A stretch of 9,231 nt of DNA, taken from an uncultured Clostridia bacterium (GTDB lineage: Bacteria; Bacillota; Clostridia; Lachnospirales; Lachnospiraceae). Location of the stretch: positions 1-9,231 of the forward strand of contig CAMONF010000002.1 of NCBI GenBank assembly GCA_946620335.1, read 5' to 3'. Shown piece by piece: positions 1-6,744 of the stretch (positions within the stretch are counted from its first letter, which is position 1; every line of letters starts with the position of its first letter). The notes below the pieces were generated by a model. That model did not search any database. It saw nothing but the letters and a program-made list of their open reading frames with translations, and was not told the origin of the DNA. A program made the position numbers and the translations under genes.

Positions 1-614
1 CCTTCTCCAGGTCCTCATATTTGAAGGGGATCATGGCCACGTCAACGATGGTTCCCCTGCGGAAGCCGATCTTGAGCAGCACAAAGTAAAAGTTGTGCTC
101 CAGCAGCTCCTCGTCGATCCCCAGCCTGGCCATTCCCTCCGCTATGGAGGCGTCGTCAGGCCGGATCTCACCCGTGAAAAGAGAGCGGAAAAATGCCGCC
201 TCCCGCAGAGCCCGGCTCAGCTCCTCCGCGCCGTCCTCCTCCTCCGGCACTTCCTTCATGGCTGCCCTGACCGTATCGGCCAGCTCCTCCATATCTATGG
301 GCTTGACCACATAGCGGAAGCACTGCAGCCGGATTGCCTCCCGGGCATAGGTGAAATCCTCGTGGCCGGTCAGGAGAATGTTGACGGAGGGATACCCTTC
401 CCCCTTGACCCAGGCAATGAGCTCCAGGCCGTTCTCCCTTGGCATGGCAATATCCGTGACCAGGATGTCCACCCGCTCCCGGGCATAGACCTGCCTGGCC
501 TGGGAAGCGCTGTAGGCCGTAAAAATATTGTCCAGCTCCGGCACCAACTCCTTGAGATGCTCTCTGAGTCCCTGGACACTGTAATACTCATCGTCCACTA
601 AAAGCAGATTCATG
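1..614 (-). CDS. YesN-like response regulator, N-terminal part (partial)
   Basis: Phosphoacceptor half of a two-component system, cytoplasmic. The reverse strand reads openly from the ATG at 614-612 to the window edge (204 codons). The protein starts MNLLLVDDEYYSVQGL and shows a full receiver domain at about residues 1-120: acidic pair D7-D8, phosphoacceptor D54 in LVTDIAMP, T82 in LLTGHEDF and K104 in YVVKPID. The receiver is followed by an acidic linker and the start of a middle region. In YesN-family regulators the C-terminus is an AraC-type helix-turn-helix; that part lies outside the window, so the output domain is inferred. The start is set by AGGA nine bases upstream and by the receiver beginning directly at it. 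The gene lies downstream of the histidine kinase on the same strand, and no terminator is visible between them. It probably controls the divergent sugar importer. Receiver identity is near certain; the AraC output is likely. Confidence 0.93.
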
Positions 615-835
615 GGTAAAGATCCTTTCTTAATTAAATGAAGGCATCCCCTGACCGGGGCTTCCTCATATCACAGAAATGCCGTGCCTCATCCTTCGGG
701 CATCTGCCCTCTCTTCAGCACAAGGAAGAATGCATGCCGCAGCACCCCCTCCCGGCGGGTCGAACTTCAGGGGAAAGCCGACTCAGTCAGGTCGGTCTGC
801 CTCAGCGTACAGTACCGGTCCCAAGGCTATATCCT
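615..835 (-). other. 221-bp gap between kinase and regulator genes, with hairpins
   Basis: No convincing gene is seen here. Read on the minus strand, the stretch contains several short inverted repeats: CCGAC/GTCGG around 780-800, ATGCC/GGCAT around 679-703, and CCCC/GGGG nested inside GAAG/CTTC at 641-665. None is followed by a U-run, so I see no terminator, and read-through from kinase to regulator is plausible. The last hairpin lies about 27 bases upstream of the regulator ATG and contains CCGGTCAG, the octamer that is also repeated upstream of the binding-protein gene. A gap this long within a kinase-regulator pair is larger than usual. It could hold a second promoter or an RNA processing site, but nothing proves that. 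Confidence 0.4.
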
Positions 836-2581
836 TTATTCCAGATAGACCAGCGGTACGTCGATATCGACTCTCGCCCCCATGCCCTCTTCGTTGGAGA
901 GGACCAGGGAAGCCGTCTCTCCGTAGTAGAGCTTGAGGCGCCGCATCACGTTGAAAATGCCGACATGGGCCCGCATATTGGTGGAATCCGCCTCGTCCGG
1001 CTCCGGCGAGGCGGCATAGTAGTCCAGGATTTCCTGGGTATAGCCGCTGCCTGAATCTATGTGGACGAGGTGAAGGCGGGGGTTGTCTTTATTTCCCACG
1101 ATTTCCGCCCTGATCACCACTTTGAGGGCCTCACCCATGACCATGTTGAACTTGACGGTGTTCTCCGTGAACATGAGGAGGATCAAGGGGAAGACGGAAG
1201 CCTTCTTCGCTTCCGGAGGGCATTCGATGGTGTAGGTCAGGCAGCCCGGGAACCGGATGTCCGTCATCTTCATGTAGTTCTCCACGTAGGAGAGCTCCTC
1301 GGCGAGGGTGGTGTCATTTTTCGTGCGGAGGGTGTAGCGAAGGTGCCTGGCCAGGACGGAAATCAGCTCGTGGATGACCTTCGCGTAGGCGGCGCCGCCG
1401 TCAGCCAATGTCCCGATCAGGTTCAGGCAGTTGATGAAAAAGTGGGGGGAGACCTGGGACTGGAGATAGTGCATCTCGATCTCGTCCTTCTGGAGCTGCT
1501 CCTCGTAGACGTCGATCTTGAGCTGCTCGATGGAATCAATCATCTCGTTGAAGGTGTTGGCCATATCCAGCGTCTCCTGCACGTGAATGCCGGAGGTGTC
1601 CACCCGGTTCCTGGTATCGCCCTCGGTGATGCGCTGTGCGGTCTCCCTGAACAGCCTGACCGGTTCGGAAATAAAAAGCCGGGCGTTGCGCAGCATGATG
1701 AGGACAATGATAAAGGTGACAGCCAGGACCAGGGCCAGGAAGCGCCCTGTGGAAAAAATCGGTTCATATACCCTTTCGGAGGGGACCAGGGCGGTCAGGA
1801 AGTAATCGCAGTAAGCCAGCTGCACGGAGATGGCCTGGTATTCCCTGCCATTCACCTTCACCTGCAGGGTATCCTCCAGGGTTTCCTCGATCGGGACCTG
1901 TATAGTCTGCTGCTCCCCGTCCAGAGGCCGGCCCGCGTCATCCGTGAACACGATCAGGCTGTCAAAGTCGTTGAGCTGGTCCAGGGCCAGGGCCAGCTGC
2001 TCCGTGTCGGTCCAGGCGCCGGCGTATACGTTGCCCTCCTTGAAGACCCGTATAAAATAATTCTTGTCTTCAAAGGGGTAGAGGACCCATTTCCGCTTGT
2101 TGGCGGCCATGTTTTCCGCAAAGCCCTCCTCCCGCAGGGCAGAGCGCAGGTGCGGGACGAAATAATTGGAGTCAAAGGAATCTATGGTCTGGACGATCAC
2201 GGTATCGTTCTTCGGAAAGTAGACGAAAAAACCGCTCACATCGGAGAAGGACCGGATATTATATTCGAAGAAATCCTGGACCCGGGCGATGCTGTCGTAG
2301 CGCTGCTCCAGGGAGGAGGCGTTCCCCAGCAGGGAAACGTCGCTGGAATTGTCGGAAAGCTCCAGGAGGAAGACGTCCACGTTATGGAGGTTGTCGCTGA
2401 TCTGGGCATTGTAAAGGTCCAGTGTCCGGCGGGTCTCCCGGTTGATGAGAGCCCGGAACTGGCCGATGAGGACCAGAGCATAGACTGCGAAACTGGCGAA
2501 GAGCAGCAGGCTGAAAAGATAGAGAATGAGCAGAGTCCTCCGGGTAAAGGAATAGGTTTTTTTCGTCTGTTTCTTTCCCAT
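836..2581 (-). CDS. YesM-like sensor histidine kinase
   Basis: Membrane-bound sensor kinase that autophosphorylates on histidine and passes the phosphate to the regulator at 1-614. Numbered from the chosen start (581 aa): membrane segment about 17-39 (LLILYLFSLLLFASF), extracytoplasmic sensor region about 40-278, second membrane segment about 279-298, HAMP about 299-355, and a His_kinase domain with LQSQVSPHFFINCLNLI, where H380 is the expected phosphoacceptor. The ATPase domain follows, with N-box FTENTVKFN near 471-479, DSGSG near 509-513 and GIFNVMRRLKLYYG near 540-553. The N-box lacks the usual NAIKHG, and DSGSG replaces DNGxG, so the nucleotide site is divergent although the ENxxK core is kept. 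I chose the ATG at 2581-2579 because AGGAGAGG sits just upstream; the in-frame ATG at 2611 has no ribosome site. The gene is transcribed away from the importer operon. Its ligand is unknown. Confidence 0.94.
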   Translation of the reverse strand: MGKKQTKKTYSFTRRTLLILYLFSLLLFASFAVYALVLIGQFRALINRETRRTLDLYNAQISDNLHNVDVFLLELSDNSSDVSLLGNASSLEQRYDSIARVQDFFEYNIRSFSDVSGFFVYFPKNDTVIVQTIDSFDSNYFVPHLRSALREEGFAENMAANKRKWVLYPFEDKNYFIRVFKEGNVYAGAWTDTEQLALALDQLNDFDSLIVFTDDAGRPLDGEQQTIQVPIEETLEDTLQVKVNGREYQAISVQLAYCDYFLTALVPSERVYEPIFSTGRFLALVLAVTFIIVLIMLRNARLFISEPVRLFRETAQRITEGDTRNRVDTSGIHVQETLDMANTFNEMIDSIEQLKIDVYEEQLQKDEIEMHYLQSQVSPHFFINCLNLIGTLADGGAAYAKVIHELISVLARHLRYTLRTKNDTTLAEELSYVENYMKMTDIRFPGCLTYTIECPPEAKKASVFPLILLMFTENTVKFNMVMGEALKVVIRAEIVGNKDNPRLHLVHIDSGSGYTQEILDYYAASPEPDEADSTNMRAHVGIFNVMRRLKLYYGETASLVLSNEEGMGARVDIDVPLVYLE

Positions 2582-2667
2582 GGTCCTCTCCTGCACTTTT
2601 CCGGATTTCATTCACATAATATCCAAGAATAGTTCATAATTAAAAAAGAATTCTTCAACACGAAGCG

Positions 2668-2707
2668 CCGGTCAGCTTTTATTATTATACCAGAAATTCC
2701 GGTCAGC
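2668..2707. promoter_or_regulatory. 9-bp direct repeat, candidate regulator binding site
   Basis: CCGGTCAGC occurs at 2668-2676 and again at 2699-2707, exactly 31 bp apart start to start, about three helical turns. AraC-type regulators often bind two direct half-sites on one face of the helix, so this is a candidate operator for the neighbouring regulator. The second copy is also the left arm of an inverted repeat, CCGGTC-8 nt-GACCGG (2699-2718). The octamer CCGGTCAG also occurs upstream of the regulator gene (652-659, minus) and several times inside coding sequence (near 366, 1653 and 7176, either strand). The word itself is therefore not specific; only its spacing and position are suggestive. 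Confidence 0.35.
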
Positions 2708-2712
2708 AGAAG
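2684..2712 (-). promoter_or_regulatory. Extended -10 promoter for the histidine kinase gene
   Basis: The minus strand reads TGGTATAAT at 2692-2684, a perfect extended -10 element (TGnTATAAT). The -35 region 16-17 bases upstream (TTCTGC or CTTCTG, around 2707-2713) is poor, as extended -10 promoters tolerate. Transcription would start near 2677, giving a leader of about 95 bases before the kinase ATG at 2581. The second direct-repeat copy lies in the spacer and the first at the expected start site, so a protein bound there could affect kinase expression. A plus-strand promoter for the binding-protein gene must also lie in this region. The candidates there (TTCAAC at 2654 with TTTTAT or TATTAT) are weak, as would fit an activator-dependent promoter. 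Confidence 0.5.
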
Positions 2713-2748
2713 GACCGGGAAAAATAATCTTCAAAAAGGAGAGAATCA

Positions 2749-4368
2749 ATGAAGAAAAAATTAATGGCATTGTTACTCTGCGGTCTCATGGGTGTCACCA
2801 CCCTGGCAGGCTGCGGCGGCGGCTCCTCTTCCGGTTCTTCGGATGCGGCTGGGACCACCGAGACTGCTGAAGGCGGCGAGGCCGAGGCTGCCGATGCCGG
2901 CGACGCTGCCGCCCAGGCCATCGCTGACCGCAAGGCTTCCGGCGACATGCCCACCGTAGTCATGGCCTTCATGAACTTTGTAGGACCGCCCGCCGGTATG
3001 GACAGAATCGCCGCTGACATCAGCGCCATCACCGAGGAAGAACTCGGCGTCAAGTTCGAGCTCCAGATCATGGACTCCGCTTCCTACGCTCAGAACATGA
3101 AGCTCATGCTCTCCTCCGGCGAGCAGGTCGACCTCTTCAACGTCGTCTCCATCGGCTTCATGCCCTGCGTCAACAACGGTTATCTCTATGACCTGAACGA
3201 GGACAACCTCCTTCAGACCTACGGCCAGGGCATCCTGGAGACCTTCCGCGAGGATGAGCTTGCCGGCACAGTCGTCGGCGACGCCCTCTACGGCATCCCG
3301 GTCAAGAAGGACGACGCGGCCGGCCAGTTCGGTATCTCCATCCCGGTCGAGTACCTCGACGCCATCGGCTTCGACTACGCTTCCATGTATGAGAGCGAAG
3401 ACGATGAGATCATCTACACCGACATCGAGACCATCGACGGCATCCTTGCCAAGCTTCACGAGCAGTATCCGGACAAGACCACATTCTACATGGACAAGTC
3501 CTCCATCGTTTCCCAGTGCCTTGTCATCGACGCTGTCGGCGGCGACAACTTCGGCGTCCTCAATGACCCGATGAACAGCCTTGAGGTCACCGACCTCTTC
3601 TCCGGCGAACAGTATATGAACCTCTGCCGCCAGATGTACAAGTGGAATCAGGCCGGCTACATCTCCAAGGACGCTGTGACAGAGACCAACGCCACCACGA
3701 CTCAGGTCAAGGCCGGCAGCCTCTGCGCTTACAAGACCGCTACCAAGCCGGGCATCCGTCAGCAGGAATCCAACCTCTGCGGCACTCCGGTCATCATCTT
3801 CCAGATCGGCCCGGACTTCAAGAAGTCCACTGCCTACAACACCATGCCCTGGGCTATCAACTCCCAGACCGCTGATCCCGTCGCTGCCATGCAGGTCCTG
3901 AACCTCTGCTACACCGACGAGCGCGTTGCCAAACTCCTCTGCTGGGGCGAGGAAGGCAAGGAGTACGTCTACACTGAGGACGGCCACATGACCTTCGCCG
4001 ATGGCGTCGATGCTTCCAACTCCGAGTACTTCCAGAACGTCAACTGGGAGATGCCCAACCAGTTCATCGCCGGCGCCTGGGAAGGCGATCCGCTGAACAT
4101 CTGGGAGAACATGCAGGAGTTCAACGACAACGCTCAGGCCACCAAGGCCATGGGCTTCACCTGGGACAACTCCGAGTACTCCGCAGAGTACACCGCTCTG
4201 GTCAACGTTTACAACGAGTATCAGGCTCAGCTCGAGCTCGGCTTCGTCGATCCGGACGTCGCTGTTCCGGAGATGCTTGAGAAGCTGAAGGCCGCCGGCC
4301 TTGACACCTACATGGCTGCCAAGCAGGAAGCTCTGAATGCCTGGGCTGCTGAGAACGGCATCCAGTAA
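2749..4368 (+). CDS. Carbohydrate ABC transporter substrate-binding lipoprotein (DUF3502 type)
   Basis: Extracellular lipid-anchored receptor that captures a sugar or oligosaccharide and delivers it to the two permeases downstream. It is 539 aa. The signal peptide MKKKLMALLLCGLMG ends in a lipobox L19-A-G-C22; C22 would be lipidated and is followed by a flexible Gly/Ser/Ala/Glu-rich linker to about residue 55. The body matches family 1 type binding proteins of the LplA group. The last third (about 400-537, including GDPLNIWENM, ALVNVYNEYQ and VPEMLEKLKAAGLD) strongly resembles the DUF3502 C-terminal domain that I recall from Clostridia sugar-binding proteins. AAGGAGAG lies six bases before the ATG. 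Codon use is strongly biased to C-ending codons, consistent with high expression. It is the first gene of the operon, divergent from the kinase. The substrate cannot be read from the sequence. Confidence 0.95.
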   Translation: MKKKLMALLLCGLMGVTTLAGCGGGSSSGSSDAAGTTETAEGGEAEAADAGDAAAQAIADRKASGDMPTVVMAFMNFVGPPAGMDRIAADISAITEEELGVKFELQIMDSASYAQNMKLMLSSGEQVDLFNVVSIGFMPCVNNGYLYDLNEDNLLQTYGQGILETFREDELAGTVVGDALYGIPVKKDDAAGQFGISIPVEYLDAIGFDYASMYESEDDEIIYTDIETIDGILAKLHEQYPDKTTFYMDKSSIVSQCLVIDAVGGDNFGVLNDPMNSLEVTDLFSGEQYMNLCRQMYKWNQAGYISKDAVTETNATTTQVKAGSLCAYKTATKPGIRQQESNLCGTPVIIFQIGPDFKKSTAYNTMPWAINSQTADPVAAMQVLNLCYTDERVAKLLCWGEEGKEYVYTEDGHMTFADGVDASNSEYFQNVNWEMPNQFIAGAWEGDPLNIWENMQEFNDNAQATKAMGFTWDNSEYSAEYTALVNVYNEYQAQLELGFVDPDVAVPEMLEKLKAAGLDTYMAAKQEALNAWAAENGIQ

Positions 4369-4401
4369 TTCGATTCTACCTGACTGTCAATAGGGTATGA
4401 T

Positions 4402-4434
4402 TGAGGGCAGAGACCCCCGCGGTCTCTGCCCTCA
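4402..4434 (+). terminator. Strong hairpin between binding-protein and permease genes (partial terminator or RNA stabiliser)
   Basis: A perfect 14-bp inverted repeat starting TGAGGGCAGAGACC, with a five-base loop CCCGC, ends 34 bases after the binding-protein stop codon. It is followed only by ATTTTAAAA, a weak U-run. It could therefore stop a fraction of transcripts, or protect the 3' end of a processed upstream message. Either effect would make more binding protein than permease, a common pattern in binding-protein operons. Only 40 bases separate it from the permease start, and I see no separate promoter in between. Confidence 0.75.
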
Positions 4435-4474
4435 TTTTAAAAGACCTTCACATCTAATGTAAAAGGGGGATCCA

Positions 4475-5428
4475 ATGGCTGAAAACGCAAAAGCTGCGGC
4501 GCCGAAGACTTCATCCGCCAAGCGGGCAAAGCTCCTTAAGCGCTCACTTCCGATCTACATCATGGCCCTTCCCGGCCTCATCTATCTCTTCATCAACAAC
4601 TACATGCCCATGCCCGGCATCGTGCTGGCCTTCAAGAACTACAAGGCCAAGGACGGCATCTACGGGTCAGCCTGGGCCGGCATGAAGAACTTCAAGTACC
4701 TCTTCGCCACCCAGGACGCCTTCATCATCACCCGCAACACCATCGGCTACAACCTGGTCTTCATTATCGTAAATACCTGCTTCGCCATCTTTATCGCCAT
4801 CCTCCTCTCCGAGCTGGTCGGCAAGCAGAAGAATGTTTACCAGTCCGTCATCCTGCTCCCCTACCTGCTCTCGGCCGTTATCGTCAGCTACCTGGTCTTC
4901 GCTTTCCTCTCCGCTGAGAACGGCTTCGTGAACAACTCCATCTTAAAGCCGCTGGGCAAGGATCCCATCAGCTGGTACCAGACCAAGCAGTACTGGCCCT
5001 TCATCCTGGTCTTCGTCAACCTCTGGAAGGGCATCGGTTACAACTGCATTATCTACCTGTCCACCATCATCGGCTTTGACCGCGGTCTCTACGAGGCAGC
5101 CGCCATCGACGGAGCCTCCAAGTTCCAGCAGATCACCAAGATCACGCTGCCGCTGCTCCGCCCGACCGTCATCATGCTGACCCTCATGGCTGTAGGCCGT
5201 ATCTTCTACTCCGATTTCGGTCTCTTCTATCAGGTCCCCCAGAACTCCGGCGCCCTCTTCTCAGTCACCAACACGATTGATACCTACGTTTACAGAGGAC
5301 TTCTCGAGCTGGGCGACATCACCATGTCCTCGGCAGCCGGTGTTTACCAGTCCCTCGTCGGCTTTATCCTGATCATGGCGGCCAACCTCACGGTCCGCAA
5401 GCTTGATCCGGACAGCGCCCTGTTCTGA
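4475..5428 (+). CDS. Sugar ABC transporter permease, LplB-like
   Basis: First of the two inner-membrane subunits that form the translocation channel for the sugar delivered by the lipoprotein at 2749-4368. It is 317 aa, a normal length for the family. A basic cytoplasmic N-terminus (SSAKRAKLLKRS) precedes about six hydrophobic segments: roughly 25-45, 87-112, 122-146, 175-200, 228-248 and 286-306. The cytoplasmic EAA loop, which contacts the ATPase, is clear at about 207-230 (YEAAAIDGASKFQQ followed by TLPLLRP). The early NNYMPMPGIVLAFKNY stretch is typical of the LplB/COG4209 group. AAAGGGGGA lies upstream of the ATG. No ATPase gene follows, so the complex presumably uses an ATPase encoded elsewhere. 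Confidence 0.95.
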   Translation: MAENAKAAAPKTSSAKRAKLLKRSLPIYIMALPGLIYLFINNYMPMPGIVLAFKNYKAKDGIYGSAWAGMKNFKYLFATQDAFIITRNTIGYNLVFIIVNTCFAIFIAILLSELVGKQKNVYQSVILLPYLLSAVIVSYLVFAFLSAENGFVNNSILKPLGKDPISWYQTKQYWPFILVFVNLWKGIGYNCIIYLSTIIGFDRGLYEAAAIDGASKFQQITKITLPLLRPTVIMLTLMAVGRIFYSDFGLFYQVPQNSGALFSVTNTIDTYVYRGLLELGDITMSSAAGVYQSLVGFILIMAANLTVRKLDPDSALF

Positions 5429-5443
5429 TGAAAGGAGATCACG

Positions 5444-6349
5444 ATGAACAATACTCATATCAAGAGTGAACGCAATTTCCAGATCTTCGCCAACATCATC
5501 ATGATCATCGTGACGCTGAGCTCGATCATCCCGCTGATCCTGCTTCTCATCTCCTCCCTGACAGATGACAGCGCCCTGATCAGGAACGGCTACTCCTTCA
5601 TCCCTGAGAAGTGGAGCCTCTCCGCCTACAGCTACATCTTCACCAGCGGCAACTCCGTCGTGCACGCCTACGGCATCTCCATCCTTCTGACCATCGTCGG
5701 CACGGTCTGCGGTCTGACCATCACGACCCTCCTGGCATACGCCCTGTCCAAGAAGTTCCTGCCGGGCCGCGGCATCCTCACCTTCCTGGTCGTCTTCACG
5801 ATGCTCTTCAACGGCGGTCTTGTCCCGACCTACATGAACTACTCCAACGTCTTCAACATCAAGAACACCTTCTTTGCCCTCCTGGTCCCCGGCCTCATGA
5901 TGAACGCCTTCAACATCATGATGATGAAGTCCTACTTCGTGACCGGCGTGCCGGATGAGATCCTCGAGGCGGCTTACATCGACGGCGCCACCGAATTCCA
6001 GGCCTTCTTCAAGATCGCCCTGCCGCTGGCCAAGCCAATCATCGCCACCATCGCCCTCTTCATCGGCATCGGCTACTGGAATGACTGGATGAACGGTTAC
6101 ATCTACCTGACCAAGAGGACCGACCTCTTCTCCATCCAGAACCTCCTGAACCGCATGATCCAGAACATCCAGTTCCTGACCCAGAACTCCACCGTCTCCT
6201 CCCAGGCCAGCATCGGTCTTGCCGCCATCCCGGCAGTCTCCGTCCGTATGGCCATGGCCGTCGTCGGTATCCTCCCGATCATCATCGTCTACCCCTTCAT
6301 CCAGAAGAACCTGGTCAAGGGTATCACGCTCGGCGGTGTCAAGGGCTGA
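5444..6349 (+). CDS. Sugar ABC transporter permease, LplC-like
   Basis: Second channel-forming membrane subunit, expected to pair with the LplB-like permease 15 bases upstream. It is 301 aa with about six membrane segments: near 15-38, 75-100, 110-130, 140-160, 195-215 and 263-288. The stretch TMLFNGGLVPTYM (about 119-131) is characteristic of LplC/COG0395 permeases. The EAA loop is at about 171-198 (DEILEAAYIDGATEFQAFFK, then ALPLAKP). AAAGGAGA precedes the ATG, and the tight spacing indicates cotranscription with the first permease. The gene ends the operon and is followed by an intrinsic terminator. Confidence 0.95.
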   Translation: MNNTHIKSERNFQIFANIIMIIVTLSSIIPLILLLISSLTDDSALIRNGYSFIPEKWSLSAYSYIFTSGNSVVHAYGISILLTIVGTVCGLTITTLLAYALSKKFLPGRGILTFLVVFTMLFNGGLVPTYMNYSNVFNIKNTFFALLVPGLMMNAFNIMMMKSYFVTGVPDEILEAAYIDGATEFQAFFKIALPLAKPIIATIALFIGIGYWNDWMNGYIYLTKRTDLFSIQNLLNRMIQNIQFLTQNSTVSSQASIGLAAIPAVSVRMAMAVVGILPIIIVYPFIQKNLVKGITLGGVKG

Positions 6350-6373
6350 TACAGGCAATTGCAAAATGAAGCC

Positions 6374-6390
6374 CCGGCCTACCTGGCCGG
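6374..6390 (+). other. Small hairpin before the operon terminator
   Basis: CCGGCC-5 nt-GGCCGG forms a six-base-pair GC-only stem 24 bases after the permease stop codon. It directly precedes the terminator hairpin, giving two stem-loops in tandem. It has no U-run of its own and may simply slow RNA polymerase or protect the message end. Confidence 0.5.
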
Positions 6391-6394
6391 AACC

Positions 6395-6426
6395 AAAGGC
6401 TGTCGCATTGCGGCAGCCTTTTTTTA
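6395..6426 (+). terminator. Intrinsic terminator of the ABC importer operon
   Basis: AAAGGCTGTCGC and GCGGCAGCCTTT pair over 12 positions (one G-T wobble) around a three-base loop ATT. The stem is followed directly by a T-run (6421-6425). This is a classic rho-independent terminator closing the operon that ends at 6349. Confidence 0.9.
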
Positions 6427-6436
6427 TTTCTGCTTG

Positions 6437-6566
6437 TGGGAATCAGGGACGGTTCCTTTTCCCACTTTTCGAACGCGAGAAAAGGAGAAAATGGGAATCA
6501 GGGACGGTTCCTTTTCCCATTTGACCTTCCTCGAGAAGTGGGAAAAGGAACCGTCCCTGATTTCCA
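6437..6566. repeat. Three-copy 28-bp repeat cluster, REP/REPIN-like
   Basis: A 28-bp unit with core GGGACGGTTCC occurs at 6437-6464 and 6492-6519 (identical, same orientation) and inverted at 6539-6566 with one mismatch. Each unit has complementary ends TGGGAA/TTCCCA, so it can fold alone. Copies two and three form a 28-bp inverted pair around a 19-base spacer. The spacers also hold small palindromes, such as CTTTTC-8 nt-GAAAAG at 6465-6484. Short repeats with a GGGACGGTTCC-like core between genes are, as I recall, widespread in Clostridia. Paired inverted short repeats resemble REPINs moved by RAYT (TnpA-REP) transposases. No transposase gene lies here, so the element would be non-autonomous. 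Confidence 0.8.
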
Positions 6567-6574
6567 CTTTTTTC
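6492..6574 (+). terminator. Repeat hairpin with trailing T-run, possible extra terminator
   Basis: Repeat copies two and three pair into a very long stem, followed within five bases by CTTTTTTCTC (6568 onward). Whatever its origin, transcribed RNA would fold into a strong stem with a U-rich tail. This could stop residual read-through from the importer operon into the SGNH-MBOAT module. The call is structural only. Confidence 0.4.
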
Positions 6575-6646
6575 TCTCCTGTCGCATAGTACACTGACAT
6601 TTTTTCACTATTATGTCTTACTGGACTGGCGGTCAGACATGGCTTG

Positions 6647-6655
6647 TGGTATAGT
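6647..6655 (+). promoter_or_regulatory. Possible extended -10 promoter for the SGNH-MBOAT genes
   Basis: TGGTATAGT matches the extended -10 pattern TGnTATAAT with one difference. A second TGGTATA follows at 6660-6666. No good -35 is seen 17 bases upstream (TGGCGG). A start near 6662 would give a leader of about 80 bases before the SGNH gene. The region is AT-rich compared with the genes around it, as expected for a promoter after a terminator, but the call remains tentative. Confidence 0.35.
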
Positions 6656-6725
6656 CTCTTGGTATACGTAAAACAACTATTCAACAAACGAACACAAGCC
6701 GGCGTCAGATGAAGCATCCCTCCAC

Positions 6726-6744
6726 CTCCCGGCGGAGAACACCC
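6726..6744 (+). promoter_or_regulatory. Ribosome binding region of the SGNH gene, decides the start
   Basis: GGAGAACACC followed by C lies directly before the ATG at 6745, and CTCC four bases upstream of GGAG could pair with it (6726-6729 with 6734-6737). The same CTCC-4 nt-GGAGAACACC arrangement is found before the MBOAT gene. This supports 6745 rather than 6709 as the start. Confidence 0.6.

Noticed and set aside
672..740. Very short minus-strand frame starting with GTG in the kinase-regulator gap
   Set aside because: It would encode only about 18 residues with the purine-rich stretch too close to the start codon; no support beyond an open frame.
2582..2611. Upstream start for the kinase gene at 2611
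   Set aside because: The bases before it lack a Shine-Dalgarno sequence, whereas AGGAGAGG lies just before the ATG at 2581-2579.
1061..2632. 523-codon open frame on the plus strand antisense to the kinase gene
   Set aside because: It lies entirely opposite a gene with clear kinase motifs. The translation is rich in Gly/Val/Asp/His without recognisable domains, typical of the shadow frame of a GC-biased gene.
2773..3987. 404-codon open frame on the minus strand antisense to the binding-protein gene
   Set aside because: Same type of shadow frame: low-complexity Val/Asp/Leu/Gly translation, no family resemblance, while the plus strand encodes an unmistakable lipoprotein.
5261..6364. 367-codon open frame on the minus strand across both permease genes
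   Set aside because: The translation is mostly Asp/Gly/Val/His, the reverse reading of C-ending codons in membrane proteins; the permease frames have conserved EAA loops.
6709..6744. Upstream start for the SGNH gene at 6709
   Set aside because: No ribosome binding site precedes it, and it would add a short basic tail before the hydrophobic anchor; the ATG at 6745 has a good site matching the next gene.
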